Part shown: positions 52,398 to 60,195 of the stretch, in pieces
Position numbering within the stretch: position 1 is the stretch's first letter
Layout: each line of letters starts with the position of its first letter
Assembly: GCA_002734065.2 (NCBI GenBank)
Contig: NVXU02000037.1
Location: forward strand, 1 to 64,000
Length of the DNA stretch: 64,000 nucleotides
DNA from: Fluviicola sp.
GTDB taxonomy: Bacteria > Bacteroidota > Bacteroidia > Flavobacteriales_D > Crocinitomicaceae
Direction: 5' to 3'
Notes under the pieces: generated by a model
Database searches by the model: none
What the model saw: only the letters and a program-made list of their open reading frames with translations
Told to the model about the DNA's origin: nothing
Translations under genes and position numbers: made by a program

Positions 52398-53617
52398 AAA
52401 AGGTGGATGTAGTAATTATTGGTGCAGGTCCTTCAGGTTCTGTCGCAGCAGCAAGGTTGTTGCAAGATGATTTATCAGTTTTAATTATCGAGAAGTTAGA
52501 GTTTCCACGCTTCGTTATTGGAGAAAGTTTACTGCCTCAGTGCATGGATTTCTTAGAAAAAGTGGACTTACTTGATTGCATTGTCAAAAAGAATTTTCAA
52601 GTGAAGAATGGTGTTTCTTTTTATCACGAAGATAAAATTTGTGATTTTCTATTCAATGACAACTTTTCAGGTGGTTGGGACTATACTTACCAAGTAAAAC
52701 GTGCCGATTTTGATCATGCTTTGATTAAAGAAGTGGAGAAGAAGGGAGCAATAGTTCACTTTAACGCAGAAGTGACAGATGTAAAAACGAGCGCTGCAGA
52801 GCAGGTTGTGACTTACATTGATTCTGAAGAACAAGAGCAAATAGTTGCTTGCAGATTTGTAATGGATGCAAGCGGCTACGGTCGAGTGCTTCCGAGGTTG
52901 TTTAATTTAAACACTCCTGCAACATCAATTCCGAGAGGGGCAATATTCTCCCACGTAAAAGACGATAAAAGAACAGAAAAGGCAGGAGCAAACATTTTTG
53001 TCAATGCGTTTAACAACAATACTGCATGGATTTGGTCCATTCCTTTTTCTGACGGTACAGCCTCAGTTGGTGTTGTTGGAGAAAATGCATTTGTATCCTC
53101 TATTTCGGAGAATGACGGGGCAGAATTTAAAAAGTTGGTCCAAACTTTCCCCGGGCTCAATGACAGGTACAGAGAAACAGACTTTCTCTTTGAACCCAAA
53201 ACGATTTTAGGATATTCCATTGCTGTAAAACAGTTGCACGGAGAAGGATTTGTTCTTTGTGGCAACAGTACTGAGTTTTTAGACCCTATTTTTAGTTCTG
53301 GAGTGATGTTCGCCTTAAAAACAGGTTATTCTGCAGCAGATTTAGTGGCAAAACAACTCGCAGGAGACTCCGTGGACTGGACAACTGATTACGATGAGGT
53401 TGTGCTGCATGGCGTGGAAGTTTTTCGTTCATACGTTGAAGCATGGTACAGCGGTGATTTACACACTATTTTCTTTGTAAAAGGAGGAAGTCCCGAATTT
53501 AAAAAGCAAATTTGTTCTGTTTTAGCGGGATATGTGTGGGATATGAGTAATCCTTTTGTAAAGAAACATAAGACGGTGTTGGGGACCTTGGCGAAAGTGA
53601 TAAATATGGAGCGTTAG
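52394..53617 (+). CDS. FAD-dependent monooxygenase/halogenase-like protein
   Basis: The 407-residue protein has GAGPSG (residues 10-15) for FAD binding, FVIGESLLPQ, and a WxWxIP motif (W212-I-W-S-I-P217) followed by SVGVV. WxWxIP is the hallmark used to separate flavin-dependent halogenases from plain monooxygenases, though some non-halogenating relatives keep it. In a flexirubin cluster it could chlorinate or hydroxylate the aromatic ring. Chlorinated flexirubins are known, which fits, but the reaction cannot be decided from sequence. Confidence 0.8.
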   Translation: MKKVDVVIIGAGPSGSVAAARLLQDDLSVLIIEKLEFPRFVIGESLLPQCMDFLEKVDLLDCIVKKNFQVKNGVSFYHEDKICDFLFNDNFSGGWDYTYQVKRADFDHALIKEVEKKGAIVHFNAEVTDVKTSAAEQVVTYIDSEEQEQIVACRFVMDASGYGRVLPRLFNLNTPATSIPRGAIFSHVKDDKRTEKAGANIFVNAFNNNTAWIWSIPFSDGTASVGVVGENAFVSSISENDGAEFKKLVQTFPGLNDRYRETDFLFEPKTILGYSIAVKQLHGEGFVLCGNSTEFLDPIFSSGVMFALKTGYSAADLVAKQLAGDSVDWTTDYDEVVLHGVEVFRSYVEAWYSGDLHTIFFVKGGSPEFKKQICSVLAGYVWDMSNPFVKKHKTVLGTLAKVINMER

Positions 53618-53707
53618 AGCTTTGGATTTAAGATATTGTTTGATTAAAGTAACAATCATCTTAATCTGCGTTTAGATAATTAAACACTGTAATAAATCAT
53701 AAAGAAA

Positions 53708-54718
53708 ATGAAATTTATATTCATTGTACTTATCAGTTGCATATTCATTTTTGTTGGGTACTCACAAAATAATGCTAAGTGGCAAGACACCTTGTTTCAT
53801 GATAATGGCCATTTATCTTCAATACGAACAATGTCACTAATCAATGGGGATTCTGTTGAAAATGGACTAGTCGTTGATTTCAACTTTGAAGGACAAAAAA
53901 TTCGCGAGAGTAACTTTATACCTGGAAGTTCTGTCCCTTGTTATGATTGCTATGACATGGCTTCAGGAGAATGGGTCCAATACCACACATCGAAATTAAA
54001 ATATCATTCGATTCAAGTGGGTAAAATGACCACTTATTATCCCAATGGACAAATCAGGTCCACAGGAAATATATTGGGAGTCCATGAGTATCAGGGATAT
54101 GATTGTGTAACAGATTCAGCATTTTTTTCAACCCTCTGCTCCGTAATGATAGCTCAATCTACAATTTTAGATGGTATATGGAATTATTATTGTGAAGACG
54201 CTAAACTGATAAAAGAAGAAGAATATTTAAAAGGAAATTTGATAAGAACTAGAAAGATTGACTATACCAGTAAGTGCAATGATAACTTCAATGAGTTTCG
54301 AGGTGTAATTTATGAGAACAAGAAAACGACTCATAATGATTACCAAATAAAGCTTAGAGAATCATCAACTTTGATCAATAATTATTACAAGCTAACCAAA
54401 GATTCAATAGTTGTTCGGAAAGAGCTTTTAGATGGAGCGACTATGATATTTTTAAAGAAATTAAATGAGATTGAAAAACAAAAACTGTTACTAAAAATAA
54501 ATGCAATTAAAGTCACTGAATTAGTCAATGATTATGTAAATAATACTGCAACGAATTCTGATTTAGAGTTTGACTGGAGTATTATAATCGGAATGGATGA
54601 AAAGAAAATTCACATTTATAAGGTCAAAGTTGATGTTTTGTTCAATGTTGTAACTTATTTGAATGAAATTCTACCAGAAGAATTTGAATGCGGTTATGAT
54701 GAACTGTATATAGAATAA
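53708..54718 (+). CDS. Secreted protein with MORN-like repeat, unknown
   Basis: A 336-residue protein with a signal peptide (MKFIFIVLISCIFIFVGYSQ). It contains repeats of the kind found in Bacteroidota MORN-like proteins (TTYYPNGQIRSTGNI) and three Cys residues in CYDCYD/SLCSV segments. It is not a typical flexirubin gene and lies between the pigment oxidoreductases and a toxin-antitoxin pair, so it may have been inserted here. Function unknown. Confidence 0.65.
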   Translation: MKFIFIVLISCIFIFVGYSQNNAKWQDTLFHDNGHLSSIRTMSLINGDSVENGLVVDFNFEGQKIRESNFIPGSSVPCYDCYDMASGEWVQYHTSKLKYHSIQVGKMTTYYPNGQIRSTGNILGVHEYQGYDCVTDSAFFSTLCSVMIAQSTILDGIWNYYCEDAKLIKEEEYLKGNLIRTRKIDYTSKCNDNFNEFRGVIYENKKTTHNDYQIKLRESSTLINNYYKLTKDSIVVRKELLDGATMIFLKKLNEIEKQKLLLKINAIKVTELVNDYVNNTATNSDLEFDWSIIIGMDEKKIHIYKVKVDVLFNVVTYLNEILPEEFECGYDELYIE

Positions 54719-54801
54719 AACATCAAATACGTAAAGAATTATTCTAAAAAGTAGTATATTGACTAAAATTGATATCTTCGTTAAAGATAATAATAGAAAA
54801 A

Positions 54802-54975
54802 ATGGTAGCTATATTAAAACAAGGAGCAACAAAGGAATACATCCAAAATTTGCTAGATAAGATTTATAAAGAAGTTCGCACAAATGGTGTGGATACAAAA
54901 AAATATTGCGGAAAAATAAACCTAAAAATGGATGCTTTAGACATCCAAAAAGGCATGCGAGATGAGTGGAGATAA
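54802..54975 (+). CDS. Putative VapB-like antitoxin
   Basis: The start at ATG 54802 gives a 57-residue protein (MVAILKQGATKEYIQNLLDKIYKE...DALDIQKGMRDEW). Its small size, position and 14-base overlap with a PIN-domain gene make it the likely antitoxin of that toxin. No clear DNA-binding fold is visible, so assignment is by context. Confidence 0.7.
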   Translation: MVAILKQGATKEYIQNLLDKIYKEVRTNGVDTKKYCGKINLKMDALDIQKGMRDEWR

Positions 54976-55333
54976 GTTATTTTTAGACACGAACATCATT
55001 CTCTACTTACTTAGTGGGGATGAAACATTGGCAACGTTTCTGGATAAAAAGCAGTTGTATATTTCATTGATTACAGAACTTGAACTCTTGGGGTTTGGTG
55101 GTATCACAGAAAAAGAAGAAAACGTAATCAAAGACTTTTTGTCACAATGCAAAGTAATTGCCATAAATGGAAAAGTAAAGGAAGAAACAATTCGTATCAG
55201 AAAAACTTACAAGACAAAACTCCCTGACAGTATTATCATTGCAACAGCACTTTATTTAGACCTACCTTTAATTACTTCAGATATTGATTTTAAAAAAGTA
55301 GATGAACTTTCGCTTATTCATTATATTAAATAG
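54962..55333 (+). CDS. VapC-like PIN-domain ribonuclease toxin
   Basis: A 123-residue PIN domain with all four acidic residues: Asp in FLDTNIIL, Glu in TELELLG, Asp in LPDSIIIATAL and Asp in LITSDIDF. PIN toxins cleave tRNA or rRNA using Mg2+. It is encoded right after its putative antitoxin and ends seven bases before the converging ligase gene. Confidence 0.88.
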   Translation: MSGDKLFLDTNIILYLLSGDETLATFLDKKQLYISLITELELLGFGGITEKEENVIKDFLSQCKVIAINGKVKEETIRIRKTYKTKLPDSIIIATALYLDLPLITSDIDFKKVDELSLIHYIK

Positions 55334-55340
55334 CCTTTTT

Positions 55341-56603
55341 TCACATAAACTTAATCTTCTCCGGTTTCCTCATGTGTTTCTTATACACCAATCCTCTCAA
55401 TTTATTCGCTTCCATGAATTGAAACTGAGGCAAAACTCTTAACTTCTCGCGACATCTATCTTTGATAGTATCCAATTCGGAATGTGTTTTGAATTTATCC
55501 TCTAAAAGAACAATAATTTCATCGTTGCCCAATTCATTTTTCTGAACAAGAACTTTGTAGCAAGAAATTGCTTCGAACTCTTCGAGTGCGTCAAAAATAG
55601 CCTTGGGATACAAAGTTGTTCCCTTGAATTTTATCATTTGATTTTTACGTCCGATGATTGGTCCTAAACGAGGAGTTTGTTTTCCACAAGAACATTCGTC
55701 TCGGTAAATTTTGGCAATATCTCCTGTTTTGTAACGAATTAGTGGTGTTCCCTCAACGCCGAGTGTCGTCACTACGATTTCTCCCGATTCTCCATGCAAA
55801 GCTTCGTTTCCATCCTCTTTGATGACCTCCAAAAATAGTAAGTCGTCGTTTAAGTGACAACCATTTTGCGCGGTGCATTCCGAAAAAGCAGCTCCCATTT
55901 CTGTAGATGCGTAAGTCGAAAAAATTTTGACATTCCAGTTGTCAGTGATTCTCTTGCCAAGAATATTATAGCTTAAATCATCGCTACGAATTGGTTCCCC
56001 TATACAAACAATAGATTGAACACTTGAGTTTTCAAAATCAATGTTGTTCTCTTTTGCGTAGTCAATTAAGGTCACAATAAACGAAGGAACGGCAATTAAA
56101 ACGCTTGGTTCGTAATTGAGAATGGCCTCCCATTGCATTTTGGGTGCTCCAGGTCCCAATCGAATAATTCCTGCGTTGAGTTCTTGCACGCCCAAAAAAT
56201 AGGCGATTCCCGCCATGAATTGTTTGTCGATGGTTGTGAGTAGTTGAAATAAATCATCAGAATTATGCCCCATCATCGAGAGTGAATCCTTTTCATTCTT
56301 AGCTAATCGTTGCAAATCATTTTTGGTCAAAAAAAGTGAAATAGGCGAGCCAGTTGTGCCTGAAGTTGTCACATATTCGGCAATTTTTGTTTTCGGAACA
56401 GCGCAAAACTTTTGATTGTACGCGCTTAAATCTTCTTTGCTCGTAAAGCGTAATTTTTTGTAATCTTCTATGGAGAATGATGCATCAACCGAGTTTAATT
56501 TGTCTTTGTAAAACGGAGAATTCTCAACGGAATAATTAATAATTTCCACCAATGATTTCAATTGTTCTTCAGTGCAAAAAGTAGGATTCATCAGCGTTCT
56601 CAT
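55341..56603 (-). CDS. PaaK-like adenylate-forming CoA/ACP ligase
   Basis: The 420-residue member of the ANL superfamily, phenylacetate-CoA ligase branch, has the P-loop YVTTSGTTGSP, the A5-type FSTYASTEMGAAFSEC, the DLA-like RYKTGDIAKI and a C-terminal lobe. In a flexirubin cluster it is the natural candidate for activating 4-coumarate (or an acyl acid) for loading onto an ACP. Start at 56603 overlaps the C45 gene stop (ATGA), so the two enzymes are made together. Confidence 0.85.
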   Translation of the reverse strand: MRTLMNPTFCTEEQLKSLVEIINYSVENSPFYKDKLNSVDASFSIEDYKKLRFTSKEDLSAYNQKFCAVPKTKIAEYVTTSGTTGSPISLFLTKNDLQRLAKNEKDSLSMMGHNSDDLFQLLTTIDKQFMAGIAYFLGVQELNAGIIRLGPGAPKMQWEAILNYEPSVLIAVPSFIVTLIDYAKENNIDFENSSVQSIVCIGEPIRSDDLSYNILGKRITDNWNVKIFSTYASTEMGAAFSECTAQNGCHLNDDLLFLEVIKEDGNEALHGESGEIVVTTLGVEGTPLIRYKTGDIAKIYRDECSCGKQTPRLGPIIGRKNQMIKFKGTTLYPKAIFDALEEFEAISCYKVLVQKNELGNDEIIVLLEDKFKTHSELDTIKDRCREKLRVLPQFQFMEANKLRGLVYKKHMRKPEKIKFM

Positions 56604-58279
56604 TCTTCACATTCTTTAATTAATTCTTCTAATTCTTTCTCAATAGCCAAAGATGCAACTTTCTTTGTCAATGCAATTTCAAAGTACTTTTTGGCTTGTT
56701 TTTTCTGCCCTTTTTTTAAGTAGTATTTTCCGACAACCTCGTAGGTTACGAAAGATTCACTGTTGGTGTTAATGAATGAATCTACCTGACTATCAGTTAA
56801 TTCCAAACTTTTCCCAAACATTAAAAAATCAGCAATATTATTTTTGCTCTTTTTGAACGCTTTGAATTTTTCGTAGTTTTTTGAGTTGACAAAATCATCT
56901 TCTGGAATACTTTTTGGAGAATGAATGGTCTTCGTTTCAAATATTCTCTGCAAGTCGTAGCCCTTGTATTCTCCCAATTGATAATCATTAGTAGAAGCAT
57001 AAAAAACGACAGCATCTGGAAGAATAACGACACTGTGATGCGCAATTAATTGGTTCACCGCACGAGGATTCCCCATGCCGAGCGTATCTCCATTGATGCC
57101 TTTTTGAGAGCGTAAAATGGTAGTGGCATTTTGCAAAGTCAGGGAATCTTTCATTGCCAGCATGGTCTTTACTTTGGCGTATCGGTAGCGCGAATCACTT
57201 TCCATGATGTTGTTAATGTTTTCCTGGTCCATTAAGAATGTTTGCGATTGATAATGATTGGCGCAGATCAGTTCGTCTGTTCCAGGGTCATAAATCCCCA
57301 TTTTAGTTGGTGATTTCTCAATAAGTACCGCTTTGCCGTCTATTTTAGAGGCAACTAGTATCGTTTCTGAGACAAAAGTTTCTCGTTTTCTTGCAATGGC
57401 AATCGCCTCATCTATGGTCGATGCGTATTGCAAAATTTCTCTTGCGAGTAAAGAAATTGGTGTCTTCGATGAGGTAGGCAAATCTGATTTCGACGCATTA
57501 ATGGTCACGCTTAACCCTTTGACATTCAGTCCAGAAGCGACACCTGTGAAACCTGCCCAAGAATAGGATACAAACGCATGGCCTTTGTCTGGTTTCAGAA
57601 AGAGGATGATTTTTTCTTCTGCAAAATCGTCGCCAACGTAGAAGTCGAAATTGCGACCGATCATTAATTTTCCATCGGAAGATTTGCGTCCTTTCAGTGC
57701 GAAAGAGGTGCAACCGACCATGCTGTAATCATTCAATGCGTGACCGATGTCGTGCGCTGCGTGATAGTTAAGAATTCTTCCGTATTTCGTAGAAATGTAA
57801 TTGTAATCATCGGAGAATGCCTTGGAAATTCCGTAAATTTCTTGTTGATTCTCTAGTTGAATATTCTCCGGCAAGTCTTTGTTGAAGAATCCTATCATCA
57901 ATTGCAAAACTCTTTGCCAACCTTTACTCGGAACCATTTTGTCAATCTGTCCAACGAATATTTTTTCTTGTTTTTGAACGAGTTCTTTTGCCAATTCTCC
58001 GTAAATCAATCCTCTTTCGTAGGGCGCTCCTTCTATGTACATCTCCCAGATACCTTGTTCATTCTTTTTGAGCCAATTATCGCCCAAGACGTAATGATTT
58101 TCGCCTACTTTCTCTCGTTGAGCAATAGAAATATCCGAAACTTCTGGCGGATTGATTTTAGAAACGAGTAATACATATAGTATGAATGCAAAAAGCAGTC
58201 CGAAAATTAATTCGGTCATAATTAACGACCCTTTAAGGATAAAAAGTCCAGTTTTTTTAAATGCTTTTGAGATGCTCAT
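56600..58279 (-). CDS. C45-type autoproteolytic acyltransferase/hydrolase
   Basis: The 559-residue Ntn-hydrolase-type enzyme has an N-terminal membrane helix (17-40) and the putative nucleophile C190 in SMVGCTSFALKG, which would be exposed by self-cleavage. It is followed by LMIGRNFDF. The C-terminal part (470 on) has a TPR-like helix pair. Family members are acyl-coenzyme A:6-aminopenicillanate acyltransferase-like. Encoded upstream of and overlapping the PaaK-like ligase, it may use the activated acid as donor, for example to form the flexirubin ester at the periplasmic face. This is an inference. Confidence 0.8.
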   Translation of the reverse strand: MSISKAFKKTGLFILKGSLIMTELIFGLLFAFILYVLLVSKINPPEVSDISIAQREKVGENHYVLGDNWLKKNEQGIWEMYIEGAPYERGLIYGELAKELVQKQEKIFVGQIDKMVPSKGWQRVLQLMIGFFNKDLPENIQLENQQEIYGISKAFSDDYNYISTKYGRILNYHAAHDIGHALNDYSMVGCTSFALKGRKSSDGKLMIGRNFDFYVGDDFAEEKIILFLKPDKGHAFVSYSWAGFTGVASGLNVKGLSVTINASKSDLPTSSKTPISLLAREILQYASTIDEAIAIARKRETFVSETILVASKIDGKAVLIEKSPTKMGIYDPGTDELICANHYQSQTFLMDQENINNIMESDSRYRYAKVKTMLAMKDSLTLQNATTILRSQKGINGDTLGMGNPRAVNQLIAHHSVVILPDAVVFYASTNDYQLGEYKGYDLQRIFETKTIHSPKSIPEDDFVNSKNYEKFKAFKKSKNNIADFLMFGKSLELTDSQVDSFINTNSESFVTYEVVGKYYLKKGQKKQAKKYFEIALTKKVASLAIEKELEELIKECEE

Positions 58280-58354
58280 TGTTGCTGCACAAAGTTAATC
58301 AAAGAAAATGAACTTTTTAGTACTCCGATTAAAATCTACTTTCATAAGATTATT

Positions 58355-58362
58355 TACCTTTG
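58355..58362 (+). promoter_or_regulatory. -7 box (TACCTTTG) of the phosphopantetheinyl transferase gene
   Basis: TACCTTTG fits the -7 consensus and ends 19 bases before the TTG start at 58382, supporting that unusual start codon. Confidence 0.5.
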
Positions 58363-58381
58363 GTATTCTTTAACAATCGTT

Positions 58382-58945
58382 TTGCATTCATACAAGAAAA
58401 TACACGAATTTTATTCAGAGAACTCTGATTCTAAGGTTCTTTTGGTGGAAGACTTGACCGAAATGGAATTAAAATCAGGGTCAAAGCAAGAATATCAACG
58501 AGCTTTTGTAAAACATTGCTTGAGTGAGTATTTAGGTGAAGAAATTACGGTTTTTCACAAAGAATCTGGCGCACCTTTTATAACGCAACCTCGGAGGTTG
58601 CAGATTTCTATTTCTCATTCTAAAAACCTATTTTCAATACAAATATCTAAAAACCAACTAGTTGGAGTCGATGTTCAGGGTTTTAAAAAAGACCTCATGA
58701 AGAGCAAAGAATATTTTGCTAATGAAAAAGAGTTAGGGGATATCGAATTAACTGAATTAAATTTGCATTTAATTTGGTCTGCAAAAGAGGCAATTTATAA
58801 GTTGCTAGAAGGGGATATCGACCAATACAAAGAAGGAATTACGGTTAAGAAAATTTCCGACAAAGAAATATGGGTTGAAGTAAATGCTAAGACTTACAAG
58901 TGTGGTTATTTAGCAACGAATGAATACGTTTTGGTTTACAGTTAA
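58382..58945 (+). CDS. 4'-Phosphopantetheinyl transferase (Sfp-type)
   Basis: The 187-residue protein starts with TTG. It transfers phosphopantetheine from CoA to the serine of ACPs. Mg/CoA-binding residues are D97 in LVGVDVQ and W132-S-A-K135-E136-A in WSAKEAIYK; the SISHS motif is at residues 76-80. It probably activates the three ACPs of this cluster. The loop between GAPFI and SISHS is encoded by a perfect palindrome (58585-58601), which looks like an inserted repeat. Its end overlaps the converging STAS-like gene by four bases. Confidence 0.9.
   Translation: MHSYKKIHEFYSENSDSKVLLVEDLTEMELKSGSKQEYQRAFVKHCLSEYLGEEITVFHKESGAPFITQPRRLQISISHSKNLFSIQISKNQLVGVDVQGFKKDLMKSKEYFANEKELGDIELTELNLHLIWSAKEAIYKLLEGDIDQYKEGITVKKISDKEIWVEVNAKTYKCGYLATNEYVLVYS
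58585..58601. repeat. GCAACCTC palindrome inside the phosphopantetheinyl transferase gene
   Basis: GCAACCTC-G-GAGGTTGC is a perfect 8-bp inverted repeat around one base, encoding residues of TQPRRLQ. The same core, with one mismatch, is intergenic at 10814-10830. Its in-frame position between conserved motifs suggests a palindromic element that inserted into a coding region without breaking it. Confidence 0.7.
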
Positions 58946-59334
58946 GCTTCTCTTTTCAACCATTCAACCCCTGCTTCTATAGTTCTAAACTCTTTAAATG
59001 GACTATCAATAGGTCTGTTTTTGTAATAAAAATTGACCATTATTTTTTGGGCCAAATTTTTTGTAATCAAAGCCCTAGATTCTACATTGATTTTACTTTC
59101 GTAATCATGTGCGTATAATTTCGCCTCTTTGCTTACGGTTACAAATTCTCCAGCCTCCACGATTAGCGGAATGGGACCATCTTTGAGTTTTTTTAAACTA
59201 ACAAGAATGTTATCCAATGTGTCTTTTGTGATATCCGTATTATCATGGATAAACAAATGAACTATTCCGTCCTGTCTTAAGGTGGCGGTTATCTCATTAG
59301 TAACAATTTGCTCTTGAAATTCAACTTCCTGCAT
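58942..59334 (-). CDS. SpoIIAA/STAS-like protein
   Basis: A 130-residue cytoplasmic protein with alternating strands and helices (GIVHLFIHDNTDITKDTLDNILVSLKKLKDGPIPLIVEAGEFVTVSKEAKLYAHDYE, then FYYKNRPIDSPFKEFRTIEAGVEWLKRE). This is the pattern of the STAS/SpoIIAA-like domains of unknown function common in Bacteroidota. No phosphoacceptor motif is clear. It converges on the phosphopantetheinyl transferase gene with a four-base overlap. Confidence 0.6.
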   Translation of the reverse strand: MQEVEFQEQIVTNEITATLRQDGIVHLFIHDNTDITKDTLDNILVSLKKLKDGPIPLIVEAGEFVTVSKEAKLYAHDYESKINVESRALITKNLAQKIMVNFYYKNRPIDSPFKEFRTIEAGVEWLKREA

Positions 59335-59384
59335 TTGTAGTGTGTTAGTTTTTACTAAGTTACAAAAAAACTATGACATAGAAT

Positions 59385-59813
59385 CTATTTAGTTATGACA
59401 AAATCAACTCTTCGGTTCACATGCGCATCTTCATCCGTTTTTTCCGGAAAAGCCAGTGGTTTTGTATCACTGTAACCTTCATAAGCGATTCGATTTTTTG
59501 GAACTCCCAACTCTATGAGTAATTTATAGGCTTTACACGCTCTTTTTTTACTAATTTTCATTGCAGGTCCGCAGCATACATGTCCTCGAACGAGTAAAGT
59601 CCATTGCGGGTTTTTCTCCATCAATTCGACTAAATAACCGATAACATATTGATAGTTGGGGTCAACATGGATGGATTCTCCAAAATATTTGATATCAAAT
59701 TCGTAGAGAAACTGTGTAGAATCGAACACTTCTGGAATATGTTCACTCGATTTTTTCTGTGCATGAACACTAACAAGCAAGAAGGTGCTAACTATGATGA
59801 AAAATAACCGCAT
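59385..59813 (-). CDS. OmpA-family peptidoglycan-binding protein
   Basis: A 142-residue protein with a signal peptide (MRLFFIIVSTFLLVSVHAQ) and a single OmpA/MotB C-terminal domain: WTLLVRGHVCCGPAMKISKKRACKAYKLLIELGVPKNRIAYEGYSDTKPL, then VNRRVDFVI. The Asp/Arg pair that holds peptidoglycan is present in NRRVDF. The CC pair after GHV is unusual. It probably sits in the periplasm attached to the cell wall. It follows the GlsB-like gene by eleven bases. Confidence 0.85.
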   Translation of the reverse strand: MRLFFIIVSTFLLVSVHAQKKSSEHIPEVFDSTQFLYEFDIKYFGESIHVDPNYQYVIGYLVELMEKNPQWTLLVRGHVCCGPAMKISKKRACKAYKLLIELGVPKNRIAYEGYSDTKPLAFPEKTDEDAHVNRRVDFVITK

Positions 59814-59824
59814 AGATTAATAGA

Positions 59825-60076
59825 TTATTTTTTTTTCTTAGTGATAATACGCCAGAGATAGATCAGTAGAATCGCGCCAATAACTGCAGTCAATATAGTT
59901 CCAACCCAAGATGAACTTGTTTCAATATTAAAAAAATCGAGTAACCGTTTCCCTAAATAACCACCCGTTATTCCGAGCAAAATATTGATGAAAGCTCCAG
60001 TAGCCTTACTTTTCATTATCTTACCAGCTATCCAACCAGCAATGGCTCCTATCAATACGGCAACAAGTATTTCCAT
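59825..60076 (-). CDS. GlsB/YeaQ/YmgE-family stress membrane protein
   Basis: An 83-residue protein with three short helices and the family motif GAIAGWIAGKIMKSKATGAFINILLGITGGYLGKRLL, the transglycosylase-associated type. Such small proteins are induced by general or acid stress in many bacteria; their molecular role is unclear. It is probably co-transcribed with the OmpA-like gene. Confidence 0.88.
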   Translation of the reverse strand: MEILVAVLIGAIAGWIAGKIMKSKATGAFINILLGITGGYLGKRLLDFFNIETSSSWVGTILTAVIGAILLIYLWRIITKKKK

Positions 60077-60183
60077 AATTGAATCTAAAAGTTCAATAGC
60101 AATATAGTAAGAATAATTACAAGGAACATTTCTAAAGCCTAAATTAATTTTTTAGATAAGATTTATTTGGCTTGAATATTGAT

Positions 60184-60191
60184 TATATTTG
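60184..60191 (+). promoter_or_regulatory. -7 box (TATATTTG) of the secreted-protein gene
   Basis: TATATTTG ends four bases before the ATG at 60196, which implies a leaderless or nearly leaderless mRNA, as for the genes at 2228 and 27680. Confidence 0.5.
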
Positions 60192-60195
60192 ACAC

